Source: Mycolicibacterium sp. CBMA 234
GTDB lineage: Bacteria; Actinomycetota; Actinomycetes; Mycobacteriales; Mycobacteriaceae
DNA length: 64,000 nt
Assembly: GCF_009729415.1 (NCBI RefSeq)
Contig: NZ_MPKW01000022.1
Coordinates: 62,001-126,000 of the forward strand
Direction of reading: 5' to 3'
Every line of letters begins with the position of its first letter. The stretch's first letter is position 1. The notes below the pieces were generated by a model that did not search any database, was not told the origin of the DNA, and saw only the letters and a program-made list of their open reading frames with translations. The position numbers and the translations under genes are program-made. Of this stretch, positions 8,275 through 17,050 are shown piece after piece.

Positions 8275-9652
8275 GACCGACGTGCAGGCAGCCCACACCT
8301 CGGCGGTGGGGCGCCTTCTAGACAGCTACCGCGATATCCCGCCAGGTGCCACGGTCCGGTTGGCGAAACCAACGTCGAACCTGTTCCGCGCCCGCGCATC
8401 CACCAAAACCAAAGGCCTCGACGCCTCCGGGCTTGGTGGCGTGCTCGCGGTCGACACCGGCTCACGCACCGCCGAGGTTCAGGGCATGTGCACCTACGAG
8501 ACGCTGGTGGCGGCGACGCTGCCATTCGGCTTGGCTCCGTTGGTCGTTCCGCAACTGAAGACCATCACCATCGGCGGCGCTGTCACCGGGCTGGGCATCG
8601 AGTCGACGTCGTTCCGCAACGGCCTGCCGCACGAGTCCGTGTGCGAGATGGACATCCTCACCGGCGCCGGCGAATTGATCACCGCCAGCCCCGACCAATG
8701 CGCCGATCTCTTCCATGCCTTTCCGAATTCCTATGGCACTCTGGGCTATTCGGTGCGGCTGCAGATCGAGCTGGAGCCGGTGCGGCCGTTTGTAAAGCTC
8801 AGGCACCTGCGCTTCCACCGGGTGGCCGATCTGGTCGACGTGCTGCAGCGCATCCTCGACACCGGCGGATATGACGGAGTCCCTGTCGACTATCTCGACG
8901 GCGTCGTGTTCGGTCCCGCCGAAAGCTACCTGTGCCTCGGGATGAAAACCGGGACCGACGGCCCGGTCAGCGACTACACCGGCCAACGCATCTTCTACCG
9001 GTCCATCCAGCACGACTCCGGTGAACGCCACGACCGGCTGACCACGCAGGATTACCTGTGGCGCTGGGATACCGACTGGTTCTGGTGCTCTGAGGCTTTC
9101 GGCGCGCAGCGCCCGTTCGTCCGCCGGTTGTGGCCGCGCCGGTATCGACGCAGCAGCGTCTACTGGAAGCTGGTTGGACTCGATCAACGGTTTCACATTG
9201 CCGACCGCATCGAGCGACGCAGTGTGCTGGCAGCGGACCAGCCACTGCGCGAGCGGGTGGTGCAAGACGTCGAAGTTCCCGTCGAGCGCGTCGTCGAATT
9301 TCTCGAGTGGTTCCTTCGGAACGTGCCCATCACGCCGATCTGGTTGTGCCCGTTACGGTTACGCGGCGACACCCGGTGGCCGCTGTATCCGCTTCTGCCA
9401 CACCGCAACTACGTCAACGTCGGGTTCTGGTCGTCGGTCCCGGCCAGTGGCGTCACCGGCCGGACAAACCGACTCATCGAGGACAAGGTCGACGAGTTCG
9501 ACGGCCACAAGTCGCTGTACTCCGAATCGTTCTATTCACCTGAGGATTTCGACCGGCAGTACGGCGGGGAGGCATATCGGAAAGTCAAGGACGTTTACGA
9601 CCCGGATTCACGGCTATTAGGTCTGTATGCGAAAGCGGTGCAACGGCAATGA
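8261..9652 (+). CDS. FAD-binding oxidase/reductase (Rv3719-like)
   Basis: 463 aa FAD-linked oxidoreductase of the PCMH/FAD_binding_4 type, related to DHCR24-like sterol reductases. The FAD domain occupies roughly residues 20-200; VPQLKTITIGGAVTGLGIES is the typical nucleotide-binding segment. The gene overlaps the next gene, a CFA-synthase-like methyltransferase, by 4 bases (ATGA), so the two are translationally coupled. FAD-reductase plus methyltransferase pairs of this kind make 10-methyl branched fatty acids such as tuberculostearic acid (BfaA/BfaB or TmsA/TmsB). Whether this pair does so or acts on another lipid is inference. The start is probably leaderless (GTG at 8261). It matches M. 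tuberculosis Rv3719 in order. Confidence 0.85.
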   Translation: MTAVTTDVQAAHTSAVGRLLDSYRDIPPGATVRLAKPTSNLFRARASTKTKGLDASGLGGVLAVDTGSRTAEVQGMCTYETLVAATLPFGLAPLVVPQLKTITIGGAVTGLGIESTSFRNGLPHESVCEMDILTGAGELITASPDQCADLFHAFPNSYGTLGYSVRLQIELEPVRPFVKLRHLRFHRVADLVDVLQRILDTGGYDGVPVDYLDGVVFGPAESYLCLGMKTGTDGPVSDYTGQRIFYRSIQHDSGERHDRLTTQDYLWRWDTDWFWCSEAFGAQRPFVRRLWPRRYRRSSVYWKLVGLDQRFHIADRIERRSVLAADQPLRERVVQDVEVPVERVVEFLEWFLRNVPITPIWLCPLRLRGDTRWPLYPLLPHRNYVNVGFWSSVPASGVTGRTNRLIEDKVDEFDGHKSLYSESFYSPEDFDRQYGGEAYRKVKDVYDPDSRLLGLYAKAVQRQ

Positions 9653-10953
9653 CAATCTTTGACGAACGCGGCTCGATCGATGGCAAACTGACCTTGGCCC
9701 AGGTCCTGGAAAGCTTCTCCGCCGGTCAGCTGCCATTGAAATTCGAGGCGTACGACGGCAGTTCGGCCGGCCCCGAGGACGCCCCCCTGGGCCTGAATCT
9801 GCTCACCCCACGCGGCACCACCTATCTGGCGACCGCACCCGGCGATCTGGGCCTGGCCCGGGCTTACGTCTCAGGTGACCTCGCCATGCTCGGGGTCCAT
9901 CCGGGCGACCCGTACGAGCTGATCAAAGCGCTGGGCGAGAAGCTGGCGTTCAAGCGCCCACCGGTCCGCGTGTTGGCGAACATCGTGCGGTCCATCGGAT
10001 TCGAGCATCTACTGCCCATCGCGCCGCCGCCGCAGGAAGCCCTGCCGAAATGGCGCCGAATGGCAGAAGGATTGCGGCACAGCAGATTCCGCGATGCCGA
10101 GGCCATCCGTCACCATTACGACGTGTCGAACACCTTCTACGAGTGGGTGCTCGGCCCGTCGATGACCTACACCTGCGCCTGCTACCCGCGGCCGGACGCC
10201 ACGCTGGAAGAAGCGCAGGAGAACAAGTACCGACTGGTGTTCGACAAGTTGCGGCTGCAGCCCGGCGACCGCTTGCTCGACGTCGGGTGCGGCTGGGGCG
10301 GCATGGTCCGCTATGCCGCCTGCCACGGCGTGCGTGCCACCGGCGTGACGCTGTCCGCGGAGCAGGCCACCTGGGCTCAGCACGCCATCGCCGCTGCGGG
10401 TCTGAACGAGCTTGCCACCGTGCGCCACGGCGATTACCGCGACGTGCGGGAACGCGGCTTCGACGCGGTCTCGTCGATCGGCCTGACCGAGCACATCGGC
10501 ATCGCCAATTACCCGGCATACTTCGCCTTCCTGCGCGACCGGCTGCGTCCGGGCGGGCTGCTGCTCAACCACTGCATCACCCGGCCCGACAATCGTTCGA
10601 CGCCGATTGGCGGATTCATCGACCGTTACGTCTTCCCCGACGGCGAACTCACCGGCTCGGGCCGCATCATCTCCGCCGCTCAGGACGCCAGGCTGGAAGT
10701 GCTGCACGAGGAGAACCTGCGCCGGCACTACGCCCTGACGCTGCGTGACTGGTGCGCCAACCTGGTTCGCAACTGGGACGACGCCGTCGCCGAAGTCGGC
10801 CTGGCCACCGCGAAGGTGTGGGGCATGTACATGGCCGGGTCACGCCTGGGCTTCGAGTCCAATGTGGTTCAGCTGCACCAGATTCTGGCCGTCAAGCTCG
10901 ACGACCACGGCGCCGACGGCGGGCTGCCGCTGCGGCCGTGGTGGACGCCTTAA
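9649..10953 (+). CDS. Cyclopropane-fatty-acid-synthase-family methyltransferase (Rv3720-like)
   Basis: 434 aa SAM-dependent methyltransferase acting on unsaturated acyl chains. The SAM motif LLDVGCGWGG sits at about residues 209-218, preceded by IRHHYDVSNTFYEWVLG and SMTYTCACYPRP, which are hallmarks of CFA/mycolic acid methyltransferases. The carboxylate-binding GLTEHIGIANYPAYF follows. About 140 N-terminal residues precede the catalytic fold, as in the long CFA synthases rather than the shorter mycolate cyclopropane synthases. It is coupled to the upstream FAD reductase, which suggests methylation followed by reduction of the methylene intermediate. It ends exactly next to the convergent dnaX stop codon, with no terminator between them. 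Confidence 0.88.
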   Translation: MTIFDERGSIDGKLTLAQVLESFSAGQLPLKFEAYDGSSAGPEDAPLGLNLLTPRGTTYLATAPGDLGLARAYVSGDLAMLGVHPGDPYELIKALGEKLAFKRPPVRVLANIVRSIGFEHLLPIAPPPQEALPKWRRMAEGLRHSRFRDAEAIRHHYDVSNTFYEWVLGPSMTYTCACYPRPDATLEEAQENKYRLVFDKLRLQPGDRLLDVGCGWGGMVRYAACHGVRATGVTLSAEQATWAQHAIAAAGLNELATVRHGDYRDVRERGFDAVSSIGLTEHIGIANYPAYFAFLRDRLRPGGLLLNHCITRPDNRSTPIGGFIDRYVFPDGELTGSGRIISAAQDARLEVLHEENLRRHYALTLRDWCANLVRNWDDAVAEVGLATAKVWGMYMAGSRLGFESNVVQLHQILAVKLDDHGADGGLPLRPWWTP

Positions 10954-12936
10954 CTACTCGCTGAGAGGCTTGGCGCCCAGCTCGGTCTTGAGCAGCTCCA
11001 GTGCCACTTCTTCGGGGTCGCGCCGCGGCACATCCGTGCCGCGGTCATTGGCGGCGTCGGCGAGCATGTCCTCTTCTTCGGCCCGTTCGACGGCCGCCTG
11101 CTGCTCAGGCGTCGGGGCCGGGGTTCGGGGCGCCGACGCCGGCGCAGCGTTGGCCGCGCCCGCGGGGGCAGCACCAGCGTCGCAGCGCACCCGCCAGTTC
11201 ACGCCGAGCGCGTCCTTGAGGGCCTCGCGGAGGACCTCGGTGTTGTGCTGCTCGCTGAGTCGTTTGGCCAGCGGCGGCGCCGGATGCGCCAGCACCAAGG
11301 TGTCGCCCTCGATGCTGCGGACCGTCGCCTCCATCAGCATGGCCTCCAGAGACCGGCTGCGGGCGCGGACCTTCTCGCGGACCGTCGGCCACATGGCGCG
11401 CACCGCGGCGGCATCAGGCTCGCCGGGCGTCGCCGCGGCCAGGGCCGGGGCCTCCGGCTGTGCGGGGACCGGTTCCGGAGCGGGCGCCGGCGGCGGGACC
11501 ACCGGTTCCGCAACCGGCTCGCGAACCGGTTCGGGCGATGTTTCACGTTGAACCGGCGCCGGCTCAGGCGCGGGCCGGGGCGCCGGAGGCGCGGCGACCG
11601 GCTCAGACTCCTGGCTCGAAACCGACTGCGGCGCTTGACTTCTCCGCATAAACTGCCGATTTGCGGCCGACGCCGACGACGCAGCCTCTGTGAACGACTC
11701 CGCGGGAGCCGGCGCTGCCTGAGCTATCGGGGCGGGGCGCGGAGCCGGTGTGACCGCGGCCGCTTCGCTGCTCGGGATCGAGACGTTCATCCGCGTCTCG
11801 ATACGCTCAATCCGTTGCAGCAGAGCAGCTTCGGTATCACTGGCCGAAGGCAGCAGCAGCCGGGCACACACCACTTCGAGCAGCAGGCGGGGCGCCGTCG
11901 CGCCGCGCATCTCCCCCAGGCCCGCGTGCATCACCTCGGCATAGCGGGTCAGCGTCGCCGTGCCGATCTGGGCGGCCTGGTCGCGCATCCGCTCCATGAC
12001 GTCGTCCGGGGCATCGACCACCCCGCGTGTTGCCGCGTCCGGAACTATTTGCAGCACAATCAGATCCCGGAATCGCTCCAGCAAGTCGGTGCCGAAGCGA
12101 CGCGGGTCGTGCCCGGCGTCGATCACCGCCTCGACGGCCCCGAACAACGCGGCGCCATCCCCGGCAGCCAAAGCGTCGACAGCCCGGTCAATCAGCGCCA
12201 TGTCCGTGGCGCCCAGCAGCGACAGCGCCCGCTGGTAGACCACGCGGTTCTGCTCAGCACCGGCCAGCAGCTGGTCGAGCACCGACAACGTGTCGCGAGG
12301 CGAACCACCGCCGGCTCGAATGACCAACGGGTACACCGCGTCGTCGACGGCGACGTCTTCCTGGGCGCAGATCTTCTCCAGCAGCCCACGCATGGTCTTC
12401 GGCGGCAGCAGCCGGAACGGGTAGTGGTGCGTGCGCGAGCGGATGGTCGGCAGGACCTTCTCCGGCTCGGTGGTCGCGAACACGAAGATCAGGTGCTCCG
12501 GCGGCTCCTCGACGATCTTGAGCAGCGCGTTGAAACCGGCATTGGTGACCATGTGCGCTTCGTCGATGATGAAGATGCGATAGCGCGACTGCGCCGGCGC
12601 GTAGAACGCGCGGTCCCGAAGCTCACGGGTGTCGTCGACACCACCGTGGCTGGCCGCGTCGAGTTCGACGACGTCGATATTGCCCGGCCCGTTCGGCGCG
12701 AGCGCCACGCAGGAATGGCACTCACCGCACGGATTGGCGGTCGGCCCCTTCTCACAGTTCAGCGAGCGGGCCAGGATGCGCGCCGACGACGTCTTGCCGC
12801 AACCGCGCGGCCCGGAAAACAGGTAGGCGTGGTTGATCCGGCCCGCTTCCAGCGCATTGCACAACGGCTCGGTGACATGCTCCTGCCCAACTACCTCAGC
12901 GAAACTTGCCGGTCGGTACTTGCGGTAGAGAGCCAC
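10954..12936 (-). CDS. dnaX: DNA polymerase III subunit gamma/tau
   Basis: 660 aa clamp-loader ATPase. It starts MALYRKYRPASFAEVVGQEH. Walker A GPRGCGKT is at 42-49, the zinc-binding cysteines are at 61, 70, 73 and 76, and IIDEAHMVT is the Walker B region. A Pro/Ala/Glu-rich linker of low complexity (about 395-530) separates the AAA+ domains from the C-terminal tau domain, which binds the polymerase core. The start ATG at 12936 is 80 bp from the divergent L7/L12-like gene. The stop codon abuts the methyltransferase stop directly. I did not find an obvious slippery frameshift signal, so a single tau-type product is likely. Confidence 0.97.
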   Translation of the reverse strand: MALYRKYRPASFAEVVGQEHVTEPLCNALEAGRINHAYLFSGPRGCGKTSSARILARSLNCEKGPTANPCGECHSCVALAPNGPGNIDVVELDAASHGGVDDTRELRDRAFYAPAQSRYRIFIIDEAHMVTNAGFNALLKIVEEPPEHLIFVFATTEPEKVLPTIRSRTHHYPFRLLPPKTMRGLLEKICAQEDVAVDDAVYPLVIRAGGGSPRDTLSVLDQLLAGAEQNRVVYQRALSLLGATDMALIDRAVDALAAGDGAALFGAVEAVIDAGHDPRRFGTDLLERFRDLIVLQIVPDAATRGVVDAPDDVMERMRDQAAQIGTATLTRYAEVMHAGLGEMRGATAPRLLLEVVCARLLLPSASDTEAALLQRIERIETRMNVSIPSSEAAAVTPAPRPAPIAQAAPAPAESFTEAASSASAANRQFMRRSQAPQSVSSQESEPVAAPPAPRPAPEPAPVQRETSPEPVREPVAEPVVPPPAPAPEPVPAQPEAPALAAATPGEPDAAAVRAMWPTVREKVRARSRSLEAMLMEATVRSIEGDTLVLAHPAPPLAKRLSEQHNTEVLREALKDALGVNWRVRCDAGAAPAGAANAAPASAPRTPAPTPEQQAAVERAEEEDMLADAANDRGTDVPRRDPEEVALELLKTELGAKPLSE

Positions 12937-13016
12937 GGGAGAAGGCTACCGAGCCGGTCCGACTGATGCTCTGGTGCCCAACGCAAGAGCAGAGCCAATC
13001 GGCCACACTGACAGGC

Positions 13017-13295
13017 ATGGCACTCTTCGGACGCTCAGGGGAACTCTCGTACGACGATCTACTGAACCGGCTCACCGAACTCGAACGCCGGGTGGCAGTC
13101 CTGGAACGCGCCGCAGGCGGCCACGACGCCGCCCCAGCACCCCAGCCGCGACGGCAGTCATATAGCGGTCCAGGGGTCAGCCCCGAAGTCATGCGACTGG
13201 CAGCGGACGGCCAGAAGATCACCGCGATCAAACTTCTGCGGGAACAAACCGGCCTCGGCCTCAAAGAGGCGAAGGACATCGTCGACAGGCTCTAG
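13017..13295 (+). CDS. Small protein with ribosomal L7/L12 C-terminal-like domain
   Basis: 92 aa. Residues ~12-33 (YDDLLNRLTELERRVAVLER) form a short heptad-like coiled coil, followed by a Pro/Ala linker. The C-terminal ~45 residues (EVMRLAADGQKITAIKLLRE and GLGLKEAKDIVDRL) match the L7/L12 C-terminal domain, whose lysines and helices contact translational GTPases. It lacks the L7/L12 N-terminal dimerisation domain, so it is not the ribosomal stalk protein itself. The ATG at 13017 is chosen because upstream codons look non-coding. It is divergent from dnaX and convergent with the aminotransferase gene (12 bp between stops). Function unknown. Confidence 0.8.
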   Translation: MALFGRSGELSYDDLLNRLTELERRVAVLERAAGGHDAAPAPQPRRQSYSGPGVSPEVMRLAADGQKITAIKLLREQTGLGLKEAKDIVDRL

Positions 13296-13307
13296 CCCGC
13301 CCCGGCA

Positions 13308-14600
13308 TCAAGACCGCAGCAGTACCTCGGTCGCGGCCAGCAGCGCGCAGGTCGCCAGGCCATCGATGGCGATGCGCAGGTCGGGCAGCGACGGGAAGGT
13401 CGGCGCGATGCGGATGTTCTTGTCGTCCGGGTCCTTCTTGTACGGGAACGACGCACCGGCCGCGGTCACCGCGATACCGGCGTCCTTGGCCAGAGCCACG
13501 GTCCGCTTGGCCGTACCCGGCCAGACGTCGAGGCTGACGAAGTAGCCGCCCTTGGGGTCGGTCCATGACGCGATCTTCGATTCGCCCAGCCGGTCATGGA
13601 GGATTTCCGCGACCGCCGCGAACTTGGGCGCCAACAGCGCCTGGTGCCGCTGCATGTGCAGCCGGACACCGTCGGCGTCGCCGAAGAACCGGGCGTGCCG
13701 CAGCTGGTTGACCTTGTCCGGGCCGATCGTCTTCTTCTCGGCATGCTGCAGGTACCACGCGATGTTGCCGAGCGAACCGCCGAAGAAGCTGACACCGGCC
13801 CCCGCGAAGGTGATCTTGGACGTCGACGCGAAGACGTACGGCCGGTGCGCGTTGCCCGCGGTAGCGGCCAGCCCGACGACGTCGATGTTCGGCACGGAGT
13901 CGTGCGTCAGCGTGTGCACCGCGTAGGCGTTGTCCCAGAACAGCCGGAAATCCGGTGCCGCCGTGTGCATCTGGAGCAGGCGGCGGGTGTTCTCCCAGGA
14001 ATACGTGACGCCGGTCGGGTTGCCGAAGACCGGCACACACCACATGCCCTTGATCGCGGGGTCGGCGGCGACCAGCTCTTCGATGAGGTCGACGTCCGGG
14101 CCGTCCTCGCGCATGGGCACCGGAATCATCTCGATGCCGAAGCTCTCGGTGATCGCGAAGTGGCGGTCGTAGCCAGGCGACGGGCACAGGAACTTGAGAC
14201 CCGATCCTGCGACTTCCTCTATCCACGGCCGCGGCGAATCGACGCCGCCGTGCAACAGCGAGAACACGATGACGTCGTGCATCAGCTCCAGGCTCGCGTT
14301 GTTGCCGGCGATGAGGTTCGGCACCGGCACGCCGAGCAGTTCACTGAAGATCTCGCGCAGCTCCGGCAGACCGTTGAGCCCGCCGTAGTTGCGGGTGTCG
14401 GTACCAGTGGCATCCCGGTAGGAATCGGGTGCCTCGCCCGGCAGGCTCAACAACCCGTTAGCCAGGTCGAGCTGCGGCGGCGACGGCTTGCCGCGGGTCA
14501 GGTCGAGCGCCAGGTTATGGGCCTGCAGTTCGGCGTAATTGCGCTGCTGAAGCGCGTGTTCGGCCTGCAATTCGTCACGGCCGAGGGATAGAAACGACAC
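13308..14600 (-). CDS. Aspartate aminotransferase (Rv3722c-like)
   Basis: 430 aa PLP enzyme of the class I/MocR-like aminotransferase fold. In M. tuberculosis the equivalent gene product, Rv3722c, is the main aspartate aminotransferase and links glutamate nitrogen to aspartate. The PLP lysine is K262 in ASTSKITFAGAG; FGNPTGVTYSWENT and LFWDNAYAVH carry the cofactor-binding Asn/Asp/Tyr. Full length. It lies upstream of, and on the same strand as, the SRP RNA order seen in M. tuberculosis. The closing codons meet the small L7/L12-like gene tail to tail. Confidence 0.93.
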   Translation of the reverse strand: MSFLSLGRDELQAEHALQQRNYAELQAHNLALDLTRGKPSPPQLDLANGLLSLPGEAPDSYRDATGTDTRNYGGLNGLPELREIFSELLGVPVPNLIAGNNASLELMHDVIVFSLLHGGVDSPRPWIEEVAGSGLKFLCPSPGYDRHFAITESFGIEMIPVPMREDGPDVDLIEELVAADPAIKGMWCVPVFGNPTGVTYSWENTRRLLQMHTAAPDFRLFWDNAYAVHTLTHDSVPNIDVVGLAATAGNAHRPYVFASTSKITFAGAGVSFFGGSLGNIAWYLQHAEKKTIGPDKVNQLRHARFFGDADGVRLHMQRHQALLAPKFAAVAEILHDRLGESKIASWTDPKGGYFVSLDVWPGTAKRTVALAKDAGIAVTAAGASFPYKKDPDDKNIRIAPTFPSLPDLRIAIDGLATCALLAATEVLLRS

Positions 14601-14636
14601 CGCGCGCCTTTCGCATCAGATCGCGAAAACAATAGG

Positions 14637-14722
14637 GGACCCCGCGCACCCGCCAGAGCCCATTGACCCTTGCTGCCTTCCGGCCCTGGGGGAGTTCACA
14701 GGATGGACGCCGCGCGGGGTCC
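14637..14722 (-). ncRNA. ffs: Signal recognition particle RNA (4.5S type)
   Basis: On the complement, the conserved SRP54-binding core reads GGCCGGAAGGCAGCAAGGGT, with the GGAA tetraloop-type apex and the asymmetric loop residues. The ends pair as GGACCCCGCG with CGCGGGGTCC, giving a closed rod of about 86 nt. Exact ends are set by this helix and may be off by a few bases. It lies directly upstream of the aspartate aminotransferase gene, as in M. tuberculosis. Confidence 0.93.
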
Positions 14723-14794
14723 GGCCATGAGTGTAATACCCACCCAGTGGCACGCGGGTAGGGCGTCGGATCCGGGTCGGGTACCCTTGTCGAC

Positions 14795-14880
14795 GGAGGA
14801 TTCGCCTAGTGGCCTATGGCGCTCGCCTGGAACGCGGGTTGGGTTAACAGCCCTCAGGGGTTCAAATCCCCTATCCTCCG
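14795..14880 (+). tRNA. tRNA-Ser(GGA)
   Basis: The acceptor stem GGAGGAT pairs with ATCCTCC. The anticodon stem CTCGC/GCGGG encloses loop CTGGAAC, giving anticodon GGA. A long variable arm is present, as expected for serine tRNA, and the T arm contains GGTTCAAAT. The CCA end is not fully encoded. Confidence 0.95.
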
Positions 14881-14888
14881 CACTCGGT

Positions 14889-14926
14889 CCGGGGTGCGAC
14901 CAGCTCATCAGCAGGTCGCACCCCGG
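14889..14926 (+). terminator. Hairpin downstream of tRNA-Ser
   Basis: A perfect 13-bp inverted repeat, CCGGGGTGCGACC with its complement, encloses a 12-base loop right after the tRNA. No T-run follows, which is common for mycobacterial terminators or processing hairpins. Confidence 0.7.
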
Positions 14927-14961
14927 CCCCACATCACAGCGAAAAACCCTCAAGGAGCAGT

Positions 14962-15738
14962 ATGCGGCGGCCCGTAGCGATCATTTGGCACGCGTCGTTC
15001 CTGATCATTGCCGGGTTGCTCTACTTCTTCTTCACCCTGCCCCGCTTCAACGAACTGTCCGGCGCCTGGTCGCACACGCTCGGCACCACGATGCGCATCG
15101 TCTGCGGTCTGGTGATCGCATTGTCGGCGCTGCCCGTGCTGTTCACCCGCCAGCGCACCGCCCGGCCCGAATACGGCACGCCCGAGTTGGCTCTGTCCCT
15201 GCGCACCTGGTCGATCGTCCTGCACATCGTCGCCGGCGTCCTGATCATCGGCGCCGCGATCAGCGAAATCTGGCTGACCCTGGACCAGTCCGGCACCTGG
15301 CTGTTCGGCATCTACGGCGCCGCCGCCGGCCTGGCTGTGCTCGCGGCCCTGGCTTTCTACCTGGCATTTGTCGCTGAACTACCGCCGCCTCCCCCGGCCC
15401 CGCTGAAGGTCAAGGCCGGCAACCGCCGCAAGGGCGACGAGGCTGAGGTCACCGAGGTCACCGAGGCGGCCACCGCCGACGAGGACGACGAGGCGCCCGC
15501 GGCCGCTGAATCCGACGACAAATCCGAGGAAGCCGAAGACGACGCACCCTCGCGCGAAGCCGAAGCCGGTAACGCGCAGGACGCCGAATCCGATAAGGCA
15601 GCCGAGAAGTCTGGCGAAGAGACCGCCGACTCCACTGAGGACGAGGCTGAAGTTACGGCCAAGGATGACGCCCCCGCCGGTAAGCTGCGCAATCGCCGCT
15701 CAGGCAAAGGCTCCGGCTTGTTTGGGCGCGGAGCCTAA
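14962..15738 (+). CDS. lucA: LucA-like membrane protein (Rv3723 homologue)
   Basis: 258 aa. Four hydrophobic segments at about residues 6-26, 43-61, 84-104 and 115-140 are followed by a long acidic Glu/Asp/Ala-rich cytosolic tail (about 150-240) that ends in a basic patch (KLRNRRSGKGSG). Position after tRNA-Ser and topology match M. tuberculosis Rv3723 (LucA), which stabilises Mce1 and Mce4 importers and coordinates fatty acid and cholesterol uptake. No mce genes are in this window. The tail composition suggests a disordered protein-interaction region. The assignment rests on synteny and topology rather than on a catalytic motif. Confidence 0.75.
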   Translation: MRRPVAIIWHASFLIIAGLLYFFFTLPRFNELSGAWSHTLGTTMRIVCGLVIALSALPVLFTRQRTARPEYGTPELALSLRTWSIVLHIVAGVLIIGAAISEIWLTLDQSGTWLFGIYGAAAGLAVLAALAFYLAFVAELPPPPPAPLKVKAGNRRKGDEAEVTEVTEAATADEDDEAPAAAESDDKSEEAEDDAPSREAEAGNAQDAESDKAAEKSGEETADSTEDEAEVTAKDDAPAGKLRNRRSGKGSGLFGRGA

Positions 15739-15781
15739 GGGCTAGTCAAGAGCCATCACCTCGCAGTCCGGAGGGCAGCAT

Positions 15782-16807
15782 ATGGGCGGGTTCCGCTTCT
15801 GCAGTCGACTTGGCACCGCGATGGTTGCGGCTGCCGTCAGCATGGCTGGCGTCGGCCTGAGCATCGCCGCTGAGCCGGTTGCTCACGCTGATGCCTCCCC
15901 GGCCGTGGCCGCCGTCGAGCCCGCAACCGCACGGGTCGACACCGTCATCAATTACCAGCACGCCATCGGCGCCGGCACCGGCTTCGTCCTCGACCCGAAC
16001 GGCGCATTGCTGACGAACTTCCACGTCGTGCAGGGCGCCGACAAGGTCATGGCCACCGTCGGCGGGCGGCCGTACCGCGCCGACCTCGTCGGCTACGACC
16101 GGCACCACGACATCGCGGTACTCCAGTTGCGCGGGGCCTCGGGCCTACCGGTGGCTCCGCTGGGCGACTCGTCGCAGCTGGCGGTCGGCGACGACGTGGT
16201 CGCCCTGGGCAATGCCGACGGCAGCGACAGCGCCTTGACGCAGGAAACAGGCCACGTCATCGGGCTGGGCCGCACCATCTCGGCCAAAGACGAATTGACG
16301 GGCAGCTCCGAGCAGGTGACCGGTCTGATTCAGTTCGCGGCCCCGGTCCGGGCCGGCGATTCGGGCGGCCCGCTGATCTCCGCCGACGGTCACGTGGTCG
16401 GGATGACGACCGCGGCCACGCTGAACTACCGCATGGGCCCCGGCGGTGAGGGCTTCGCGATCCCAATCAACGAAGCGCTGGCCATCGCCGCGCAGATCCG
16501 GTCGGGCGCGGCGTCGAACACCGTCCACATTGGGCAGCCGACCCTGCTCGGGGTGGGCGTGGGCGGCCCGGATGAGCACTCGCAATTGCCGGGTGTGCTG
16601 ATCCGCGACGTGATCGGCGGCGGGCCCGCGCAGCAGGCCGGCGTGATGCCCGGCGACGTGCTGGTCAGCATCGACTCCGTCACGGTGAGCTCGGCGAGTG
16701 CGCTCACCAGCGTCCTGGACCGGCACGCCCCCGGTGACGTCGTCGAGCTGTTCTGGATCGACCGGGCCGGCCAGCAGCACACCGGCAAGGCCACCTTGAC
16801 GTCCTGA
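15782..16807 (+). CDS. Secreted trypsin-like serine protease with PDZ domain (PepA/HtrA type)
   Basis: 341 aa. A Sec signal peptide (~1-37, ending AHADA) precedes a trypsin-like domain with catalytic His81 (LLTNFHVV), Asp110 (RHHDIAVL) and Ser194 (RAGDSGGPL). A PDZ domain occupies about 245-335 (LPGVLIRDVIGGGPAQQAGV, GDVLVSIDS). The overall pattern, including GAGTGFVLDPNG, GYDRHHDIAVLQLRGA and SGAASNTVHIGQP, closely resembles the mycobacterial PepA (Rv0125) group. It is expected in the periplasm or secreted, acting in protein quality control. GGAGGG lies just before the ATG at 15782. It follows lucA by 43 bp and may be co-transcribed with it. Confidence 0.92.
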   Translation: MGGFRFCSRLGTAMVAAAVSMAGVGLSIAAEPVAHADASPAVAAVEPATARVDTVINYQHAIGAGTGFVLDPNGALLTNFHVVQGADKVMATVGGRPYRADLVGYDRHHDIAVLQLRGASGLPVAPLGDSSQLAVGDDVVALGNADGSDSALTQETGHVIGLGRTISAKDELTGSSEQVTGLIQFAAPVRAGDSGGPLISADGHVVGMTTAATLNYRMGPGGEGFAIPINEALAIAAQIRSGAASNTVHIGQPTLLGVGVGGPDEHSQLPGVLIRDVIGGGPAQQAGVMPGDVLVSIDSVTVSSASALTSVLDRHAPGDVVELFWIDRAGQQHTGKATLTS

Positions 16808-17050
16808 CGCACAGCGTCTGCCTGAAAATAAATTTTCCCGATTTCTCGAAGTTGCTGGTTGCCGGGCTGAACCTGGCTCGTCGGCTACAGCGATTTGCCA
16901 CCGGCCACGCTCCCGGTCTCACGGCACCCGATGCCCGCCGAAGGCCTGTTCGGAACCAGCTACCCGCGTTATATTGACCACACTGATAGTTATCTGAGTG
17001 TTTGGTCACAGCTGTTCGCGGCAGTTACCCGCAACAGGGGGAGGGGCACT

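Noticed and set aside
8156..8296. Longer start of the SRPBCC protein
   Set aside because: The extension is Arg/His-rich, overlaps the divergent promoter, and the family begins MGQVSA at 8155.
11245..12966. 573-codon open frame opposite dnaX
   Set aside because: Arg/Gln-rich composition typical of high-GC antisense frames; dnaX on the other strand is unambiguous.
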